64,000 bases of DNA from Anaerosacchariphilus hominis (GCF_014290175.1 NZ_JACOOR010000008.1:123466-187465), one strand, 5' to 3'; shown: positions 24,878 to 34,607, numbered from the stretch's first letter. The notes: generated by a model from the sequence alone, not told the origin. Numbers and translations: made by a program.

Positions 24878-26569
24878 ATGAAGCTTTTACTGACCGCTAT
24901 CAACGCAAAATATATTCATTCCAATCTGGCAGTCTACAGCCTCCGGGCGGCCGCAGGGTCCATCCGGAAGCAGGTAGAGCTGGCGGAATTCACGATCAAT
25001 CACAGAACGGAGGACATTCTGCGGGACATCTACCGCAGAAAGCCCGACGTTCTGTTCTTTTCCTGCTATATCTGGAATATGCTGTATGTGACGGAGCTGA
25101 CCGCCGAGTGCAGAAAGGTCCTGCCGGAGGTGCCTATCTGGCTGGGCGGGCCGGAGGTATCCTACGACGCGGAGCAGTTCCTCAGGGAACATCCGGAGGT
25201 GGACGGGATCCTCTGCGGCGAAGGTGAGGAGAGCTTTCACAGGCTGGGAGAATGTTATGTAAACTGCAAAGCGGATGTGGAGCATCTGTCGAAGATACCG
25301 GGACTTGTGTTCCGAAAAAGTCTGACTGGCTGCTGGGAATCCGCAGAGGCGGAGCAGATTCAGACGAATCCCCCGGCTCCGCTGGTGGAGCTTTCCACCC
25401 TCCCATTCCCCTATGAGGCCCTGACGGACTTGGAGAATCGTATCATCTACTACGAGTCCAGCCGTGGTTGCCCCTTTTCCTGCAGCTACTGCCTCTCTTC
25501 CATAGATAAGAGCGTGCGGTTCCGGAACCTGGATCTGGTGCTGCCGGAGCTGCAGTTTTTCCTGGACCGGAGGGTACCCCAGGTGAAGTTCGTGGACCGC
25601 ACTTTTAACTGCCGCAAGAGCCACGCTATGGCCATCTGGCAGTATCTGCTGGACCATGACAACGGCGTCACGAACTTTCATTTTGAGATAGCGGCGGATC
25701 TGCTGGACAGAGAGGAGCTGGAGCTTATCGCCCGGATGCGGCCGGGACTGATACAGCTGGAGATCGGCGTCCAGTCCACGAATCCCCGGACACTGGAAGC
25801 CATTTGCCGGAAAACGGATCTGCAGGAAATCCGGGAAGTGGTATCGAAGATCCACGGGGGAAAGAACATCCATCAGCATCTGGATCTGATTGCCGGCCTG
25901 CCCCACGAGAACTATGAGAGCTTCGGCCTCTCCTTTAACGACGTCTATGCCATGGAGCCGGATCAGCTTCAGCTGGGCTTCCTGAAGGTGCTGAAGGGGT
26001 CTCAGATGTACCGGGAGGCGGAACAGTACGGCATCGTCCGCCGGACGCTGCCGCCCTACGAGGTTTTACGGACGCCCTGGCTGCCCTTTTCCGATGTTTT
26101 GCGACTTAAAATGATTGAAGAAATGGTGGAGAACTATTATAATAGTCATCAATTCGATGAAACATTGAAGGAGCTGGTTCCGGCCTTTCCTTCTCCCTTT
26201 GCCTTTTTTGAGAAGCTGGCGGAGTTTTACGAAGGACGGCGGGAGGAGCAGCGCAAGCACTCCCGGGTGCAGCGGTATGAGCTGCTGTTGGCCTTTATCC
26301 GGGAGATGCTTCCGGAAAGGGAGTGGCATTACCGGCAGCTTCTGACCATCGACTACTATCTGCGGGAGCGGGCCAAGGCCAGACCGGCCTTCGCGCCGGA
26401 TCAGACGATCTATAAGGAGAAGCTGGCGGAGCTTCTGCGGAGAACCGGAAAGCAGAACCATGCAGAGGCGGTGTCCGCTGAAGACGGACAGGTCCGGTAT
26501 CTGGTGTTCGACTATGAGCACCGGGATCCCCTGAGCCACGCCGCAAAAGTGACTGAATATACCGAATAG
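24878..26569 (+). CDS. B12-binding radical SAM protein (DUF4080 type)
   Basis: A 563-residue protein with an N-terminal cobalamin-binding Rossmann-like domain (about 1-130, ILCGEGEE at its end). The radical SAM domain has the cluster motif CPFSCSYC near residue 198. A C-terminal DUF4080-like region follows, with WLPFSDVLRLKMIEEMVE. Relatives carry out methylation or rearrangement on unknown substrates. It starts six bases after the GNAT gene, so it is in the same operon. Confidence 0.85.
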   Translation: MKLLLTAINAKYIHSNLAVYSLRAAAGSIRKQVELAEFTINHRTEDILRDIYRRKPDVLFFSCYIWNMLYVTELTAECRKVLPEVPIWLGGPEVSYDAEQFLREHPEVDGILCGEGEESFHRLGECYVNCKADVEHLSKIPGLVFRKSLTGCWESAEAEQIQTNPPAPLVELSTLPFPYEALTDLENRIIYYESSRGCPFSCSYCLSSIDKSVRFRNLDLVLPELQFFLDRRVPQVKFVDRTFNCRKSHAMAIWQYLLDHDNGVTNFHFEIAADLLDREELELIARMRPGLIQLEIGVQSTNPRTLEAICRKTDLQEIREVVSKIHGGKNIHQHLDLIAGLPHENYESFGLSFNDVYAMEPDQLQLGFLKVLKGSQMYREAEQYGIVRRTLPPYEVLRTPWLPFSDVLRLKMIEEMVENYYNSHQFDETLKELVPAFPSPFAFFEKLAEFYEGRREEQRKHSRVQRYELLLAFIREMLPEREWHYRQLLTIDYYLRERAKARPAFAPDQTIYKEKLAELLRRTGKQNHAEAVSAEDGQVRYLVFDYEHRDPLSHAAKVTEYTE

Positions 26570-26608
26570 ACAGGTCGGAAAAAACGCAGGACGAGGAGAA
26601 GAAAACAT

Positions 26609-27322
26609 ATGATAGAAAGCTATATCGCGCTGGATCTGGAGACCACAGGCCTAAGCCCCTCGGAGGATCGGATCCTGGAAATCGGCGCGGTGAAGGTAAA
26701 GGATGGAACGATCTGTGACCGTTATGAGACCCTGGTGAACCCAGGTATGGCCATCAGTTCCCGGATCCGGGAGCTGACCGGCATCGATGACGCTATGGCG
26801 GCGGCAGGAAAGGGAACAAGGGCAGCAGTGACAGAGCTGGTGGAGTTCTGCGAGGATCTGCCCCTTCTGGGTCACAATATCCTGTTTGACTACAGCTTTG
26901 TGAAAAAGAATGCGGTGAATTTCGGCCTGCTCTTTGAAAAGGACGGGGTGGACACCCTGAAGATTGCCCGGACTTTGCTTCCGGATCTGGAACATAAGAA
27001 TCTGACCTATCTCTGCGGATATTATCAGATCGCCCGGGAGCGGGCGCACCGGGCTTCTGACGACGCCTGCGCGGCCATGGAGCTTTACAGGCGGCTGGCG
27101 GCGGAGTTTCCGGACAGTCCGGCGGAGCTTTTCGCTCCGAAGCAGCTGGTGTATAAATGTAAAAAGCAGGGCCCTATTACCCCGGCGCAAAAAGGATACT
27201 TGAATGATCTGATAAAATATCATAAAATAACCTTAAGTGTGCAGATCGACACACTGACCAAGAACGAGGCATCACGCATCATAGATAGAATTATTTCCGA
27301 GCATGGGAGGATTGTAAGATGA
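26609..27322 (+). CDS. DnaQ-like 3'-5' exonuclease (PolC epsilon type)
   Basis: A 237-residue DEDDh exonuclease: ALDLETTGLSP (Exo I), LLGHNILFDYSFVKK (Exo II) and HRASDDACAA (Exo III with its His). A C-terminal extension (about 180-237) is rich in basic residues and resembles a DNA-binding tail with QKGYLNDLIKYHKI. It is a stand-alone proofreading or repair nuclease, not part of a polymerase. Its stop overlaps a small membrane gene. Confidence 0.85.
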   Translation: MIESYIALDLETTGLSPSEDRILEIGAVKVKDGTICDRYETLVNPGMAISSRIRELTGIDDAMAAAGKGTRAAVTELVEFCEDLPLLGHNILFDYSFVKKNAVNFGLLFEKDGVDTLKIARTLLPDLEHKNLTYLCGYYQIARERAHRASDDACAAMELYRRLAAEFPDSPAELFAPKQLVYKCKKQGPITPAQKGYLNDLIKYHKITLSVQIDTLTKNEASRIIDRIISEHGRIVR

Positions 27323-27420
27323 ACTGGTACGATAAAAAGAGCAGAAAAATCATTTCCACCATCATAATTGTCATCGTGGTTCTGGCAATGATACTGCCAA
27401 TGCTGACTTACGCGTTATAA
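27319..27420 (+). CDS. Small single-span membrane protein (33 aa)
   Basis: Its ATG overlaps the exonuclease stop (ATGA), a clear coupling signal. The product is a basic N-terminus (NWYDKKSRK) followed by one hydrophobic helix rich in Ile and Val. It resembles the short DUF4044-like membrane peptides of Firmicutes, but I cannot assign a family. It is too short for most gene callers. Confidence 0.5.
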   Translation: MNWYDKKSRKIISTIIIVIVVLAMILPMLTYAL

Positions 27421-27457
27421 GAGCATCAGAAAGCAGAAACGGAGAAGAGGAGATATT

Positions 27458-28891
27458 ATGAAAAGAAGACAGTGGTTTGCCGGACTGATTCTGGGGGCGG
27501 CTTTTCTCACCGGAAGCAGCACGGCATTTGCAGCAGGCAAAGCAGAGATTCATGCTGGAGTGTACGCGGACGGCATCGACCTGTCCGGTATGACGAGGGA
27601 GGAAGCGCTGACGGCGCTGGATACCTATGTGCAGGAAATGCAGGACGAAACCCTGACCCTGCATATCGGGGACAATGAGCTGACTCCGACCCTGGGAGAG
27701 CTGGGGCTGACCGGAACCAACGAGTCCGACATCGTGGAGGAGGCCATCGGCCTGGGTAAGACCGGCAATATCATCAAGCGCTATAAGGAGCGCAAGGATC
27801 TGGAGCATGAGAATAAGAATTATCAGCTGACCTGGGCCCTGGATACAGATCTGGTGACCGCTTACGTGAACGACACCTGTACCCAGTTTGATCAGGACGC
27901 GGTGGACGCCACCCTGAAAAGAAGCGGCAGCGGCTTTGAGGTGGTAGGCGGCCAGACCGGACTGGTACTGGATACGGCAGCTTCCATTACAAAGATCACA
28001 GACTTTGTGGAAAATGAGTGGGATCATACCAACGGCTCCATGGAGCTTCCGGTGGAAACGGATTATCCCAAGGGAACCGCGGAGGAACTGGGCAAGGTGA
28101 AGGACGTACTGGGTACTTTTACCACCAGCTATAATACATCCGGTGCGGCCCGGTGTAAGAATATTGCCACAGGAACGGCTCATATCAACGGTACAGTCTT
28201 GTATCCGGGCGATACTTTTTCCACCTATGAGACTGTCAGCCCCTTCTCTGAGGCCAATGGCTATGCGATGGCGGGCTCTTATCTGAACGGTAAGGTGGTA
28301 GACAGTCTGGGCGGCGGCATCTGCCAGGTATCAACTACCCTGTACAACGCAGTATTGCGGGCAGAGCTTGAGGTGGTAGAGCGCTCCAATCATTCCATGA
28401 TTGTTACCTACGTGGATCCGGCGGACGACGCGGCCATCGCAGGTACCTATAAAGATTTCAAGTTCACCAATAACCTGGACGCTCCCATCTACATCGAGGG
28501 CGTGACCAGCGGAAAGCAGGTGACCTTTACCATTTACGGACAGGAGACCCGTCCGTCTAACCGTACCCTGAAGTTTGAGAGCGTGACCTTAAGTACCACA
28601 GATCCGGGTGTCCAGATCGTGGCGGACGCAGGTCAGCCCATCGGATACATCGTCCGTGAGAGTGCTCACAAGGGCGTGGTGGCAGAGCTCTACAAGCATG
28701 TTTATGTGAACGGGCAGGAAGAGAGCGTAACCAAGCTGAACAAGAGTACCTATAAGGCGACTCCGAGAACCATTACGGTAGGTATCGCAGGCGATCCGGA
28801 CCTGTCCAACGAACTGCAGGCGGCCATTGCCACCCAGGACGAAGCTACCGTGAACGCCACCCTTGCGTCCTGCGTCGCCAGAATGCAGTAG
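27458..28891 (+). CDS. VanW-family secreted protein
   Basis: A 477-residue exported protein. It has a signal peptide with ASTAFA-like cleavage near residue 25, then a peptidoglycan-binding-like PG_binding_4 domain (about 35-150). The VanW domain (about 220-370) has FSTYETVSPFSEANGY, GGGICQVSTTLYNAVL and RSNHS. VanW proteins are common cell-wall-associated proteins of clostridia and are not in themselves evidence of vancomycin resistance; no van cluster is nearby. GAGGAG precedes ATG 27458. Confidence 0.88.
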   Translation: MKRRQWFAGLILGAAFLTGSSTAFAAGKAEIHAGVYADGIDLSGMTREEALTALDTYVQEMQDETLTLHIGDNELTPTLGELGLTGTNESDIVEEAIGLGKTGNIIKRYKERKDLEHENKNYQLTWALDTDLVTAYVNDTCTQFDQDAVDATLKRSGSGFEVVGGQTGLVLDTAASITKITDFVENEWDHTNGSMELPVETDYPKGTAEELGKVKDVLGTFTTSYNTSGAARCKNIATGTAHINGTVLYPGDTFSTYETVSPFSEANGYAMAGSYLNGKVVDSLGGGICQVSTTLYNAVLRAELEVVERSNHSMIVTYVDPADDAAIAGTYKDFKFTNNLDAPIYIEGVTSGKQVTFTIYGQETRPSNRTLKFESVTLSTTDPGVQIVADAGQPIGYIVRESAHKGVVAELYKHVYVNGQEESVTKLNKSTYKATPRTITVGIAGDPDLSNELQAAIATQDEATVNATLASCVARMQ

Positions 28892-28919
28892 AGGAGCCAA
28901 AGATAAAGGAGCGGACAGC

Positions 28920-29906
28920 ATGAAGGTCGGAAAAGTCTCAGAGACGATTTTAAAGAGAAGTATATTCAAGCAGATTCATACCAGACGGGACGAGGTGCTT
29001 CTTGGAGCAGGCGTGGGCGAGGATTGCGCGGCCATGAAGCTGGCTCCCGGGGAGATATTCGTGATTTCCACCGATCCGATTACCGGAACGGTGAAGGATA
29101 TTGGAACCCTGGCTATTCAGATTACGGCCAATGATCTGGCCAGCAGCGGCGCGGAGCCAGTGGGCGTCATGCTTACGGTGCTTCTGCCCGAGGAGATCGA
29201 GGAAGCGGATATTAAGCAGATGATGGGAGAAGTGGAAGCGACCTGCGCCCGTTTCCATATCCAGGTCATGGGCGGCCACACCGAGGTCACCCGAGCCGTG
29301 AACCAGCCGATTATCAGTGTTACCGGCGTGGGAAAGGTGCAGGAAGGGCATCTGGTGTCCACGGCAGGCGCGAAGCCGGGCCAGGATATTGTGGTGACCA
29401 AGTGGATCGGCGTGGAGGGAACCTCCATCATTGCCAAGGAAAAGGAAGAAGAGCTCAGGAAACGTTTCCCGGCTGCCTTCGTGGAGACGGCCAAGGGCTT
29501 TGACCAGTATATTTCCGTAGTAGAGGATTCCAGGATTGCGGTGAAGCACGGCGTCAGCGCCATGCATGACGTGACCGAGGGAGGCATCTACGGCGCGCTC
29601 TGGGAGGTGGCGGAGGCTTCCGATATTGGTCTGGAGATCGACCTGAAGGCCATCCCCATCCGGCAGGAGACCGTGGAGATCTGCGAGTGCTTCGAGCTGA
29701 ATCCTTACTACCTGATTTCTAGTGGCTGCATGCTGATGGCGGCGGACCGGGGACATGATCTGGTGCGGGAGCTTGAAAAAGCCGGCATTCCGGCGGCGGT
29801 TATCGGAAAAGCCACCGACGGCAAGGCAAGACGTATCGTAAACGGCGGGGAAGAGAGTTTTCTGGAGCGGCCGAAGACCGACGAATTATATAAGATTTAC
29901 GAGTAA
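28920..29906 (+). CDS. AIR-synthase-related (PurM/HypE-like) protein
   Basis: A 328-residue protein of the PurM/HypE/ThiL ATP-binding fold: GVGEDCAAMKL, STDPITGT, ANDLASSGAEPVGVMLT, GGHTEVTR and HDVTEGGIYGALWE. No hydrogenase maturation genes are nearby, so a HypE role is unlikely; the exact reaction is unknown. ATG 28920 overlaps no other gene; AAGGAG precedes it. It is grouped with lrp and an aminotransferase. Confidence 0.8.
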   Translation: MKVGKVSETILKRSIFKQIHTRRDEVLLGAGVGEDCAAMKLAPGEIFVISTDPITGTVKDIGTLAIQITANDLASSGAEPVGVMLTVLLPEEIEEADIKQMMGEVEATCARFHIQVMGGHTEVTRAVNQPIISVTGVGKVQEGHLVSTAGAKPGQDIVVTKWIGVEGTSIIAKEKEEELRKRFPAAFVETAKGFDQYISVVEDSRIAVKHGVSAMHDVTEGGIYGALWEVAEASDIGLEIDLKAIPIRQETVEICECFELNPYYLISSGCMLMAADRGHDLVRELEKAGIPAAVIGKATDGKARRIVNGGEESFLERPKTDELYKIYE

Positions 29907-29964
29907 GTTTCCGGGGTCTGCAGGCCCCGGCTGATAAAAATATCCTGATGGGAGGGCGAAAGCA

Positions 29965-30447
29965 ATGAGAGAAAAGATTTTGACATTCATTGAGAAAAAC
30001 AGCCGCGTGGATTTGGCGGATCTGGCAGTGATGCTGGGAGTAGAGGAGGCGGCGGTCGCCAATGAGATCGCGGATATGGAAAAGGAAGGCATCATCTGCG
30101 GTTATCATACCCTGATTGACTGGGATAAGACCAGCGAGGAGAAGCTGACAGCCCTGGTGGAGGTCAAGGTTACACCCCAGAGAGGCTTCGGTTTTGATAA
30201 GGTGGCAGAGCGTATCTATAATTACGCCGAGGTGGACAGCGTGTACCTGATCTCCGGCGGCTTTGACTTTATGGTCATGATCGAGGGCAAGACCATGCGG
30301 GATGTGGCACAGTTTGTATCCGATAAGCTGTCTCCGCTGGATTCAGTTCTCAGTACTGCCACACATTTCATATTGAAAAAATACAAAGACCATGGTTCAA
30401 TTATGGCACATGAGAAAAAAGACGAAAGGATGCTGGTGACACCGTGA
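29965..30447 (+). CDS. Lrp/AsnC-family transcriptional regulator
   Basis: A 160-residue regulator with an N-terminal winged helix (VDLADLAVMLGVEEAAVANEIADMEKEGII) and a C-terminal RAM/ACT-like ligand domain (VEVKVTPQRGFGFDKVAERI, ISGGFDFMVMIEGKT). Its stop overlaps the GTG of the aminotransferase gene, so it probably controls amino-acid metabolism by that enzyme. The ligand is unknown. Confidence 0.88.
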   Translation: MREKILTFIEKNSRVDLADLAVMLGVEEAAVANEIADMEKEGIICGYHTLIDWDKTSEEKLTALVEVKVTPQRGFGFDKVAERIYNYAEVDSVYLISGGFDFMVMIEGKTMRDVAQFVSDKLSPLDSVLSTATHFILKKYKDHGSIMAHEKKDERMLVTP

Positions 30448-31622
30448 GAAACCCATTATCAGACAAAGCAGTTTCTATCCCCTGGTCCGGCATCCGTAAG
30501 TTCTTTGATGTGGTAAATGAGATGCCCGACGCCATTTCCCTGGGCGTGGGCGAGCCGGACTTCGATACCCCCTGGCATATCCGGGACGAGGGTATCTACA
30601 CCCTGGAAAAGGGGCGTACCTTTTATACCTCCAACGCAGGCTTAAAGGAGCTGCGTGAGGAGATTGTGCGCTATCTGGAGCGCCGCATCCATGTGAGCTA
30701 TGACCCGCTCCGGGAGGTGCTGATCACCGTGGGCGGCAGCGAGGGCATCGATATGGCCTTCCGCGCCATGCTGAATCCGGGCGACGAGGTGCTGATTCCC
30801 CAGCCAAGCTACGTGTCCTACGAGCCCTGCTGTGTGCTGGCAGACGGCGTGCCGGTGATCATCGAGCTGAAGGAGGAGAATGAGTTCCGACTGACCGCTC
30901 AGGAGCTGCGGGACGCCATCACCGATAAGACAAAGATTTTGGTGCTGCCCTTCCCGAATAACCCCACCGGCGCGATTATGACCCAGAAGGATCTGGAGGA
31001 GATTGCTGAGGTGATCATTGAGAAGGATCTGTATGTGCTGTCCGACGAGATCTATTCTGAGCTCAGCTATGCAGGAGATCATGTGTCCATCACCGGCATT
31101 CCGGGTATGCGGGAGCGTACCATTCTCATCAATGGTTTTTCCAAGGCCTATGCCATGACCGGCTGGAGACTGGGCTATGCCTGCGGACCGGCGGAGATCA
31201 TCAGTCAGATGACGAAGCTTCACCAGTACGCTATCATGTGCGCGCCGACGAACAGCCAGTACGCGGCGGTGGAGGCCCTGAAGAACGGCGATGACGATGT
31301 GGCCGTGATGCGGGAGGCCTACGACCAGAGACGCCGTTTTCTGGTACATACCCTGCGGGAAATGGGACTGTCCTGCTTTGAGCCCTACGGCGCATTCTAT
31401 ATCTTCCCCAGCGTCAAGGAATTTGGCATGACCTCCGAGGAGTTCGCCACCCGGTTCCTGAAGGAGGAGAAGGTGGCCGTGGTTCCGGGAACTGCGTTCG
31501 GAGCCTGCGGCGAGGGATTCCTTCGAATCTCTTACGCGTATTCTCTGGAGGATCTGAAAGAAGCCACCAGCCGTCTGGCGCGCTTCGTGGAGAAGCTTCG
31601 GGCGGAAAAGGGAGCAAAATAA
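30444..31622 (+). CDS. Class I/II PLP-dependent aminotransferase
   Basis: A 392-residue fold type I aminotransferase: LGVGEPDFDTPWHI, the pyridoxal-binding PNNPTGA, SDEIYSEL and the lysine site INGFSKAYAMTGWRLGY, then FLRISYA with the carboxylate-binding Arg. It is AspC/AlaT-like. The GTG start overlaps lrp by four bases. Substrate preference cannot be read; aromatic, Ala or Asp are all possible. Confidence 0.9.
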   Translation: MRNPLSDKAVSIPWSGIRKFFDVVNEMPDAISLGVGEPDFDTPWHIRDEGIYTLEKGRTFYTSNAGLKELREEIVRYLERRIHVSYDPLREVLITVGGSEGIDMAFRAMLNPGDEVLIPQPSYVSYEPCCVLADGVPVIIELKEENEFRLTAQELRDAITDKTKILVLPFPNNPTGAIMTQKDLEEIAEVIIEKDLYVLSDEIYSELSYAGDHVSITGIPGMRERTILINGFSKAYAMTGWRLGYACGPAEIISQMTKLHQYAIMCAPTNSQYAAVEALKNGDDDVAVMREAYDQRRRFLVHTLREMGLSCFEPYGAFYIFPSVKEFGMTSEEFATRFLKEEKVAVVPGTAFGACGEGFLRISYAYSLEDLKEATSRLARFVEKLRAEKGAK

Positions 31623-32119
31623 TGGCGTTCAATATCGTACTTCTGGAGCCGGAGATTCCGGCCAATACAGGAAATATCGGAAGAACCTGCGTGGCCACCG
31701 GGACGCGTCTGCACCTTATCGAGCCCCTGGGCTTCCGGTTGAGTGAAAAGGATCTGAAGCGGGCGGGCATGGACTACTGGCCCCAGCTGGATGTGACGAC
31801 TTATGTAAACTACGAGGACTTCCTGCGGAAGAACCCGGGAGCCCGGCCCTATATGGCTACCACCAAGGGGCCGAAGGTCTACACGGAGGCGCAGTTTGAG
31901 CCGGACTGCTATATCATGTTCGGCAAGGAGAGCGCCGGGATTCCCGAGGAGATTCTTCTGGAGAATCAGGAGCGGGCCATCCGGATTCCCATGCTGGGTG
32001 AGACCCGATCCCTGAACCTGTCCAATTCCGTGGCCATCGTGCTCTATGAGGCACTGCGCCAGAATGATTTCCCGGGCATGCGCATGGAGGGGCACCTGAC
32101 GAAATACGACTGGAAATAA
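31622..32119 (+). CDS. trmL: tRNA (cytidine/uridine-34 2'-O)-methyltransferase TrmL
   Basis: A 165-residue minimal SPOUT methyltransferase that modifies the wobble base of tRNA-Leu. Motifs are NTGNIGRTC, FGKESAGIPEEIL and IPMLGETRSLNLSNSVAIVLYE, forming the SAM-binding knot. It starts at the last base of the aminotransferase stop, so it is coupled. Confidence 0.92.
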   Translation: MAFNIVLLEPEIPANTGNIGRTCVATGTRLHLIEPLGFRLSEKDLKRAGMDYWPQLDVTTYVNYEDFLRKNPGARPYMATTKGPKVYTEAQFEPDCYIMFGKESAGIPEEILLENQERAIRIPMLGETRSLNLSNSVAIVLYEALRQNDFPGMRMEGHLTKYDWK

Positions 32120-32144
32120 AGAGACTAAAAAAGGAACAGAGGCT

Positions 32145-33413
32145 ATGAAACAGCATTCACTTCAAATGAAAATGGCATATCGGTTGGGAGCAGCCGCCCT
32201 TGCGCTTTCGCTTGGGTTTACTTCCTATGCCGTGCCGGATCAGAGCGATGTGGATGATATTCAGAATGAGATCGATAAGGCCCAGGACGAGATCGATAAG
32301 ACTAAGAATGAGATCGACGCCACCCAGGATAAAAAGGATAAGCTGGAGCAGGCCAAAGGCCAGATGGAAAGCTATCTGAAGGATCTGAACAGGCAGTATT
32401 CCAGCCTGGAGGATCAGATCACGGAGCTGAATCAACAGATTCAGGACAAGAAGGCGGAGATCGAGCAGACCCAGGCGGAACTGGAGGAGGCGAAGGCCAC
32501 CGAGGAGAAGCAGTATGCGGACATGAAGGCCCGCATTCAGTATATGTATGAGAATCCCCGGAGCTCCTTTGTGGAGATTCTTCTGGAGTCCGGCAGCTTC
32601 GCGGGAGCCCTGAACCGGGCAGACTATGCGGAGCGTATCACGGCCTATGATCGGGATATGCTGGAGTCCTACGCAGCCCACAAGGCAGAGATCCAGGAAA
32701 AGGAAGAGAAGCTGGAGGCTGAAAAGGCGGCCCTGGATGAAATGCAGGCTTCCCTGGAGAAGAAGCAGGGAGAGGTGTCTGCCCTGGCCAGCAGCACTTC
32801 CGGCAAGATCAGCCAGCATGTGAGCGATATCGCGGCAGCCCAGGCAGATCTGGACGGCAAGAGCAATACCCTGGCCAATCAGCAGGAAGTACTGAAGCAG
32901 CTGATCGCGGAAAAAAAGAAAATCGAGGCCCAGATCGAGGCGGCCAAGGCGGCTGAGATCATCGGCTCTCTGGGCGATGTGACCGGGGTGCGGACCACAG
33001 AGCTGGAGTACGTCCAGTACGGCGCGTACGGCGCAAGTGACGATGAGGTAAAGGCGCTGGCGACGCTGATTTACTGCGAGGCAGGCAATCAGGGAGCCGA
33101 GGGCCAGTTGGCCGTGGGCGCTGTGGTTATGAACCGGATCCGGGATCCCCGGTTTGCCCAGGGGGATATCATGAGCGTAATCCGCGCGCCGAAGCAGTTT
33201 TCTCCGGTTACCTCCGGCCGTTTTGACCTGATGCTGACCGATGGAGCGGATTCTGTCACAGAATCCTGCTATAATGCTGCCCGCCGTGCCATTGCGGGCG
33301 AGTCCAATGTGGGCAACCGTACCTTTTTCCGTACCTATGCCAATTACCCTGCCCTCAGCGGTCTGGTGATTGGCGCGCACATTTTTTCCTATACCTGGAA
33401 TTATTCATCCTGA
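32145..33413 (+). CDS. Secreted cell-wall hydrolase: coiled coil plus SleB/CwlJ domain
   Basis: A 422-residue exported protein. It has a signal peptide (about 1-30), a long coiled coil of the CwlO/EnvC kind (about 35-275) and a C-terminal Hydrolase_2 (SleB) domain with LATLIYCEAGNQGAEGQLAV and VGNRTFFRTY. SleB-type enzymes cleave peptidoglycan; the catalytic Glu is in YCEAGNQ. The coiled coil may place the enzyme at the division or elongation machinery. The gene ends at a strong terminator. Confidence 0.87.
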   Translation: MKQHSLQMKMAYRLGAAALALSLGFTSYAVPDQSDVDDIQNEIDKAQDEIDKTKNEIDATQDKKDKLEQAKGQMESYLKDLNRQYSSLEDQITELNQQIQDKKAEIEQTQAELEEAKATEEKQYADMKARIQYMYENPRSSFVEILLESGSFAGALNRADYAERITAYDRDMLESYAAHKAEIQEKEEKLEAEKAALDEMQASLEKKQGEVSALASSTSGKISQHVSDIAAAQADLDGKSNTLANQQEVLKQLIAEKKKIEAQIEAAKAAEIIGSLGDVTGVRTTELEYVQYGAYGASDDEVKALATLIYCEAGNQGAEGQLAVGAVVMNRIRDPRFAQGDIMSVIRAPKQFSPVTSGRFDLMLTDGADSVTESCYNAARRAIAGESNVGNRTFFRTYANYPALSGLVIGAHIFSYTWNYSS

Positions 33414-33420
33414 CAAAGAA

Positions 33421-33463
33421 GTCAGCGTACAGAAGAAAACATCTGCTGTGCGTTGGCTTTTTA
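33421..33463 (+). terminator. Terminator after the cell-wall hydrolase
   Basis: GTCAGCGTACAG (33421-33432) pairs with CTGTGCGTTGGC (33446-33457, some G-T pairs), then TTTTT. Confidence 0.8.
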
Positions 33464-33530
33464 TGTATTAGAAAATGTTAATAAAAGAAGCACATTTTCT
33501 AAAAAATTTTCAAAAACCATATAAAACCTA

Positions 33531-33560
33531 TTGACAAAGTAGGATAATAAGGGTTATGAT
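33531..33560 (+). promoter_or_regulatory. Promoter of the amino-acid ABC transporter
   Basis: TTGACA (33531-33536), 18 bases, TATGAT (33555-33560), 43 bases before the binding-protein start. Confidence 0.65.
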
Positions 33561-33602
33561 TGCAACAACGAAACGACGTGAACAGTCAAAAGGAGGATTA
33601 TT

Positions 33603-34607
33603 ATGAGAAATTTAAAATGGCTGAAAAAAGCAACCGCGTTATTGCTGACCATTGCACTGGCAGGAAGCCTGGCGGCATGCGGAAGCAAGGCAGATGAGAC
33701 ACCGGCTGCAGATACCGCACAGGAGGCAGAGGCTCCGGCGGCAGAGGAGACCACCGCAGACGCAGCAGAGGAGCCGGTAGCGGCAGAGATCGACAAAGAC
33801 GCCTTTGACGCACTGATTGCAGACGGTATCGTAGCAGACGACGCTGACATCGCGGCAAGCCAGTGGGCTACCGCAGTAAAGGAAGCTGGCGTTCTCCGCG
33901 TAGGCGGAACCAGAACCTCTTTCCTGTTCAGCCAGCTGGATGAGACAGACAACGGCGTCCGCGGCTTCGACGCAGGACTGTATCAGCTGCTGGCACGCTA
34001 CATCCTGGGCGATGAGAGCAAGTATGAGCTGACACAGGTAGATTCCAGCACCCGTGAGTCCGTTCTGACCAGCGGCCAGGTAGACGCAGTATTCGCTACC
34101 TACTCCATCACAGACGCACGTAAGGAAGTTATCTCCTTCGCGGGCCCCTACTACACATCCAAGCAGGCAGTCCTGGTAAAGGCAGGCAACACCGATATCA
34201 CCGGCGTAGACGACCTGGCTGGAAAGATCGTAGCGACACAGTCCGGTTCCACAGGCCCGGACATTCTGGCTGAGTTTGCACCGGAAGCTACTGTTCAGGA
34301 GTTCGCAAACGACCAGGAAGCACGTACCGCTCTGGAGCAGGGCCGTGTGGACGCTTATGTAACAGACTACACACTGCTTCTGAACGCCATCGTGAAGAAC
34401 CCGGGCGTTTATGAAATCGCAGGCGACACCTTCGGACCGGAGGACAACTACGGTATCGGACTTCCCCTGGATTCTGACGGCGTGGCATTTGTAAACGACT
34501 TCCTGAAGAAGATCGAGGACAATGGAACCTGGGCAGAGCTGTGGAAGATCAGCCTGGGCGACCGTACCGGTATCGAGACTGTACCGGAGGCTCCGGTTAT
34601 CGAGTAA
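33603..34607 (+). CDS. Polar amino-acid ABC transporter, substrate-binding lipoprotein
   Basis: A 334-residue family-3 solute-binding lipoprotein. The signal peptide ends in the lipobox LAAC (Cys near residue 23), followed by an Ala/Glu-rich linker. The binding domain has VLRVGGTRTSFLFSQ, GFDAGLYQLLARYIL, VDAVFATYSITDARKEVISFAGPYYTS and TQSGSTGPD. The sequence and the following gene order are most like Corynebacterium GluB (glutamate). A hairpin after it probably keeps its mRNA more abundant than that of the permeases. Confidence 0.87.
   Translation: MRNLKWLKKATALLLTIALAGSLAACGSKADETPAADTAQEAEAPAAEETTADAAEEPVAAEIDKDAFDALIADGIVADDADIAASQWATAVKEAGVLRVGGTRTSFLFSQLDETDNGVRGFDAGLYQLLARYILGDESKYELTQVDSSTRESVLTSGQVDAVFATYSITDARKEVISFAGPYYTSKQAVLVKAGNTDITGVDDLAGKIVATQSGSTGPDILAEFAPEATVQEFANDQEARTALEQGRVDAYVTDYTLLLNAIVKNPGVYEIAGDTFGPEDNYGIGLPLDSDGVAFVNDFLKKIEDNGTWAELWKISLGDRTGIETVPEAPVIE

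Noticed and set aside
27458-28891. Vancomycin resistance
   Set aside because: VanW-domain proteins are common in clostridia; no vanA/H/X/R/S-like genes are present.
28920-29906. HypE hydrogenase maturation protein
   Set aside because: Only the general PurM/HypE fold is supported; no hyp or hydrogenase gene is nearby and the HypE C-terminal Cys motif is not seen.
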